Shown here: piece by piece, positions 4,746 through 6,789 of the stretch
Layout of the letters: each line of letters starts with the position of its first letter
Position numbering within the stretch: the first letter of the stretch is position 1
DNA from: Deinococcales bacterium
Lineage (GTDB): Bacteria; Deinococcota; Deinococci; Deinococcales; Deinococcaceae
Direction of reading: 5' to 3'
Length of the DNA stretch: 6,789 nucleotides
NCBI GenBank assembly: GCA_025359705.1
Contig: JANYFS010000523.1
Location: forward strand, 1 to 6,789
The notes under the pieces: generated by a model
Seen by the model: only the letters and a program-made list of their open reading frames with translations
Told to the model about the DNA's origin: nothing
Database searches by the model: none
Translations under genes and position numbers: made by a program

Positions 4746-5132
4746 ATGCAAAAAGAAATGCCAGCTCTCGAAACTATCTACGTGTATACCCGCGCAGAAG
4801 CAATCGAGGACAAAGTTTTGATCGATGTGAGCGAACTGGCCCGCGAAGTGGGTTTTGAGTGTCCTGTAACCATCACCGCCGCAGTATATGCCGATTGTGT
4901 GGCCTCGCTCGAGGGTGAAGACGAGACCGAACAAGGCAGGTTACGAGATGGACTGAATGCTTTACGTTCGGCAGCGTTTGGCCCGAGGGGTCACGAATCC
5001 ACCTTGTTCTTTTCAGTTTGGCGAATCCCCTATATCGGTGAAGTCCCCGAGTATGTGCGCTTGAAATCAGTGCTTGGTTTTGGAGACAACGAAGAGTGGG
5101 TTATGACCATCATGGAACCCCTCGAGGACTAA
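4746..5132 (+). CDS. DUF6573-like plasmid protein
   Basis: ATG at 4746 is preceded by AAGGA with a 7-base gap; the frame is open further upstream, but that part crosses the hairpin and the previous gene and is not credible protein. The 128-aa product has IYVYTRAEAIEDKVLIDVSE (about residues 11-30) followed by LAREVGFECPVTITAAVYAD, the pattern I associate with DUF6573: a Tyr-x-Arg-x-x-Ala-Ile-x-Asp-Gly/Lys start, Asp-Val-Ser, and Gly-Phe...Pro-Val. The C-terminal half (RIPYIGEVPEYVRLKSVLGF, then WVMTIMEPLED) matches its usual beta-rich end. The family is common on plasmids and phages and has no established biochemical role. The length is typical. It is followed 65 bases later by a DUF3560-like gene, another plasmid family, in the same direction. 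Confidence 0.8.
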   Translation: MQKEMPALETIYVYTRAEAIEDKVLIDVSELAREVGFECPVTITAAVYADCVASLEGEDETEQGRLRDGLNALRSAAFGPRGHESTLFFSVWRIPYIGEVPEYVRLKSVLGFGDNEEWVMTIMEPLED

Positions 5133-5145
5133 GCTCCACACCTTT

Positions 5146-5172
5146 GGCTCGAGCAGTACCCAACGCTCGAGC
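5146..5172 (+). repeat. 27-bp repeat before the DUF3560-like gene (copy 1 of 2)
   Basis: The segment begins GGCTCGAGC, passes TACCCA and ends CGCTCGAGC. Copy 2 at 5835-5862 has the same blocks and spacing plus one base. Together they bracket the DUF3560-like gene. Each copy is followed by spacer DNA and then the start of the next gene. Confidence 0.5.
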
Positions 5173-5197
5173 CTGCACCAAGAAAAGGATGATCTCA

Positions 5198-5815
5198 ATG
5201 ACCTACGAAGACAAACTGACTGCACGCCGCGAACGACTCGAGGTTGCCACCATTAAGGCCAGAAAACGATCTGAGGAGGCATTTGATAAGGCTCGAGGAA
5301 TTATCGGTGTTATTCCATTTGGTCAGCCCATTTTGGTAGACCACCACTCGGCTGGTAAACATCGGCGCGACCTCGAGCGGAGCGACCAAGCCATGCGAAA
5401 AGGCTTCCAAGAGCTGAAAAAGGCCGAAGAACTCGAGCTAAATCTTAGAGGGGTAGGACATGGCGGAATCTCGAGTGATGACCCCGAGGCGATTGAGAAA
5501 CTAAAGGCCAAGCTCGAGGGAACGAAAAACAGCCGAGAAGCCAAGCGAATTAGAGACCGCATTGCAGCGCTCGAGGTACAACGCACTCGAGTTTATCGGG
5601 AATATCTGTTTGGAACGACTAAATTTGTCGAAAACGTAGAGGTAAATCGGGTACAAATCTTTTTTGATGGGAAGCCTAACTACGAAATGATCCAATTCCT
5701 CAAGTCTCGAGGGTTTAAGTGGGCGCGTTCTATTGAAGCTTGGCAACGAATGCTGAACAACGCAGGTATTCGGGCGGCTCAAGAAATTGCGGAGCGGTGT
5801 AAGACCGCAGCTTAA
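5198..5815 (+). CDS. DUF3560-family protein
   Basis: ATG at 5198 follows AGGA by 8 bases; an ATG at 5189 overlaps that site and is rejected. The 205-aa product opens with the family's hallmark: an Arg/Glu-rich helix (TYEDKLTARRERLEVATIKA), then IPFGQPILVDHHSAGKHRRD, the conserved Pro-Phe-Gly-Gln-Pro-Ile-Leu-Val-x-His-His-Ser motif with the following Arg cluster. A long coiled-coil region covers about residues 60-145 (rich in Glu, Lys and Arg). The C-terminal part, FDGKPNYEMIQFLKSRGFKW and then EAWQRMLNNAGIRAAQEI, is a motif often seen at the end of such proteins: Leu-Lys-x-x-Gly-Phe-Lys/Arg-Trp...Ala-Trp-Gln-Arg. The family is widespread on plasmids and integrative elements near replication, mobilisation or antirestriction genes; its biochemical function is not established. 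It is bracketed by a 27-bp repeat, so it may have moved as a unit. Confidence 0.88.
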   Translation: MTYEDKLTARRERLEVATIKARKRSEEAFDKARGIIGVIPFGQPILVDHHSAGKHRRDLERSDQAMRKGFQELKKAEELELNLRGVGHGGISSDDPEAIEKLKAKLEGTKNSREAKRIRDRIAALEVQRTRVYREYLFGTTKFVENVEVNRVQIFFDGKPNYEMIQFLKSRGFKWARSIEAWQRMLNNAGIRAAQEIAERCKTAA

Positions 5816-5834
5816 CCCCCACACAATCCCAACT

Positions 5835-5862
5835 GGCTCGAGCCATACCCAAACGCTCGAGC
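5835..5862 (+). repeat. 28-bp repeat after the DUF3560-like gene (copy 2 of 2)
   Basis: It matches 5146-5172 in all blocks (GGCTCGAGC, TACCCA, CGCTCGAGC) with one extra A and two changed bases. Its last CTCGAG is also the first block of the tandem-repeat element that follows, so repeat and element share an edge. Confidence 0.5.
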
Positions 5863-5979
5863 GGCCCGGCCCGTGAGCGACCAAGCCCGTGAGCGGCCCA
5901 GCCCGTGAGGTGCTGCTGTTGGGCCAAGACAGGTGCTGCTTTAGGGTCAAGACAGGTGGCGCAGTTGGGCCAAGACAGC
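5859..5979. repeat. Tandem-repeat element: three 16-bp then three 23-bp units
   Basis: Three 16-bp units (5859-5874, 5875-5890, 5891-5906) follow the pattern GAGCGGCCCAGCCCGT. Three 23-bp units follow directly (5911-5933, 5934-5956, 5957-5979), each with GGGCCAAGACAG or a one-base variant near its end. The first 16-bp block, the CTCGAG before it and the 23-bp core are also present once each, in the same order, at 2010-2055 inside the 630-aa gene. The block fills most of the gap between the DUF3560-like gene and the next. No promoter is evident in it. Confidence 0.75.
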
Positions 5980-6003
5980 CAAACCAAAAGAAGAGAAACT
6001 CAC

Positions 6004-6366
6004 ATGACGGACACTCCCAGCATGACTGTAACCACCAACGAAATCCGCCACACCACCACCATTACCTTAAACCCTCGAGGACATTACCTTTACCCCGAGC
6101 AATACGGCTTTGACCGCGTTTTGTCTTGGTGCTATGTCTTGGAGCTAAAACGGCACCTGCCGGGCCAGCTCCGCTTTCAGAAAATGGAAGGTTCAGACCC
6201 CAATCTAGCCAAACCCATTTTAGAAAAAATGGCCCAAAATTCAGGTCTAGGAATGATTCATTTTCGTTGGTGCCAAGTCCAACGTTCACCCTCGAGCGGG
6301 AAACAAGAACATTTGGTTAGGGTCACAAAATATCTCGAGCTAACCCCAAATATGGTTCTTTTCTAA
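6004..6366 (+). CDS. Unidentified 120-aa protein
   Basis: ATG at 6004 is the first credible start after the tandem repeats; the frame is open further upstream, but that part is repeat DNA. The ribosome binding site is weak (purine-rich AGAAGAGAAA about 6 bases upstream). The N-terminal stretch is Thr-rich (TDTPSMTVTTNEIRHTTTIT), suggesting beta strands. Then come aromatic residues (GHYLYPEQYGFDRVLSWCYV), a helical part around EKMAQNSG and a last beta-like segment ending LELTPNMVLF. No signal peptide, membrane helix or known motif is seen. The gene follows the DUF3560-like gene in the same direction but after a 188-base gap filled by repeats, so it may be transcribed separately. The product is probably cytosolic and I do not recognise the family. 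Confidence 0.65.
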   Translation: MTDTPSMTVTTNEIRHTTTITLNPRGHYLYPEQYGFDRVLSWCYVLELKRHLPGQLRFQKMEGSDPNLAKPILEKMAQNSGLGMIHFRWCQVQRSPSSGKQEHLVRVTKYLELTPNMVLF

Positions 6367-6445
6367 CCCTCGAGCGTTACCCACCCAAAATCCAATCCAC
6401 ACATAACAGAACAAGCCACCAACCCCCGTGGTCTGCGTCTTGGAC

Positions 6446-6476
6446 AAAGCGGCACGCCACGCGGCCTGTCCGCTTT
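6446..6476. promoter_or_regulatory. Inverted repeat just before the lipoprotein ribosome binding site
   Basis: AAAGCGG (6446-6452) and CCGCTTT (6470-6476) are perfect 7-bp arms around a 17-base loop. The ribosome binding site AGGGGA (6477-6482) starts directly after the right arm, so the stem could limit ribosome access, or the arms could be a protein-binding site. Confidence 0.45.
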
Positions 6477-6487
6477 AGGGGAACCCT

Positions 6488-6670
6488 ATGCCCAAAATCA
6501 TCAAAGGAATCGCTTTAGCCGCCCTGGTGTTGTCTCTAAACGGCTGTTACTCGAGGGCCAATACGTTTGTTGCAGGGAATTACAGCATTCGGCTCGAGTG
6601 GTTGGGGGTTCATGGTATCAAGAGTTTGAACCACGGTAAAAAACCCCAACAGGCACAGAATATGTTATGA
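6488..6670 (+). CDS. Small 60-aa candidate lipoprotein
   Basis: ATG at 6488 follows AGGGGA with a 5-base gap. The product has a short basic start (MPKIIKG), a hydrophobic stretch (IALAALVLSL, residues 8-17) and Leu-Asn-Gly-Cys at 17-20, a lipobox with an unusual Asn at -2. Signal peptidase II would leave Cys20 as the lipidated N-terminus of a 41-residue mature chain, YSRANTFVAGNYSIRLEWLG and onward, with a basic C-terminal tail. That would anchor it to the outer face of a membrane. The size resembles small lysis or entry-exclusion lipoproteins of plasmids, but nothing in the mature part confirms either. Two CTCGAG sites lie inside it (6550, 6593). The gene may be truncated at its 3' end, since the tail is short and low in structure. 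Confidence 0.55.
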   Translation: MPKIIKGIALAALVLSLNGCYSRANTFVAGNYSIRLEWLGVHGIKSLNHGKKPQQAQNML

Positions 6671-6789
6671 CAAAATCCCGAAAAACACCTATCAGCTCAA
6701 GCTTTTCAAAAATATCCTGTCTTATCCTCTGATTTGCGGTTTTGCCACCTAGACTCTATTTTTGAACTTTTGAAAGGTTGCCAACCATA

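Noticed and set aside
4539..4934. 131-codon leftward frame
   Set aside because: It is antisense to the DUF6573-like gene and the frameshifted small gene; no ribosome binding site.
5501..5987. Leftward frames of 149 and 85 codons over the tandem repeats
   Set aside because: They are antisense to the DUF3560-like gene and kept open by repeat DNA; kept only as evidence of similarity to the repeat in the 630-aa gene.
6734..6762. Possible rightward promoter TTGCGG-17-TATTTT near the right edge
   Set aside because: Only three and four consensus matches, with no gene visible downstream in the window.
1..6789. CTCGAG copies as a CRISPR array or cloning scars
   Set aside because: Spacing is irregular, units are only 6 bp, and they sit in frame inside genes as Leu-Glu codons, unlike spacers or XhoI linkers.

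Overview
The window looks like accessory DNA from a bacterial plasmid or other mobile element of roughly balanced base composition. By hand count it holds about 77 copies of the palindrome CTCGAG, where chance would give one or two. The copies lie in genes and between them, and many Leu-Glu pairs in the proteins come from them. The host cannot be named with confidence. The TANNNT-type -10 element placed six bases before an ATG (a leaderless arrangement) and the style of the Xre antitoxin make me lean to Deinococcota (Deinococcus/Meiothermus-like). A bacterium with an alternate highly iterated palindrome, as in some cyanobacteria, is the main other option.

Layout. 1-132 is the 3' end of a rightward gene, closed by a hairpin/T-tract terminator. 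133-720 has no convincing gene; it is rich in CTCGAG and holds a 27-bp direct repeat and a CTCGAG-armed hairpin. 721-2613 (leftward) encodes a 630-aa protein with a long Pro/Glu-rich N-terminal part and a possible winged-helix segment; it may be a plasmid replication or DNA-binding protein. Its upstream region (2614-2978) has a 16-bp palindrome, a T8 run and a candidate extended -10 promoter.

3016-4013 is a leftward operon: an Xre-type antitoxin, a MazF/PemK-type toxin overlapping it by 4 bp, and a small third gene, then a rho-independent terminator. Its promoter is back-to-back with a strong rightward promoter, and a 7-bp inverted repeat (GTACCAA/TTGGTAC) spans both. The antitoxin could therefore control both directions.

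The rightward promoter leads into small plasmid-type genes: a 114-aa unknown, a 69-aa unknown whose frame is broken exactly at a -1 slippery heptamer (C CCA AAG), a DUF6573-like protein and a DUF3560-like protein. A tandem-repeat block (three 16-bp units, then three 23-bp units) follows. It resembles a segment found in frame inside the 630-aa gene, which suggests a small mobile repeat. Beyond it lie a 120-aa unknown and a 60-aa candidate lipoprotein. No RNA genes, CRISPR array, transposase or integrase were found.
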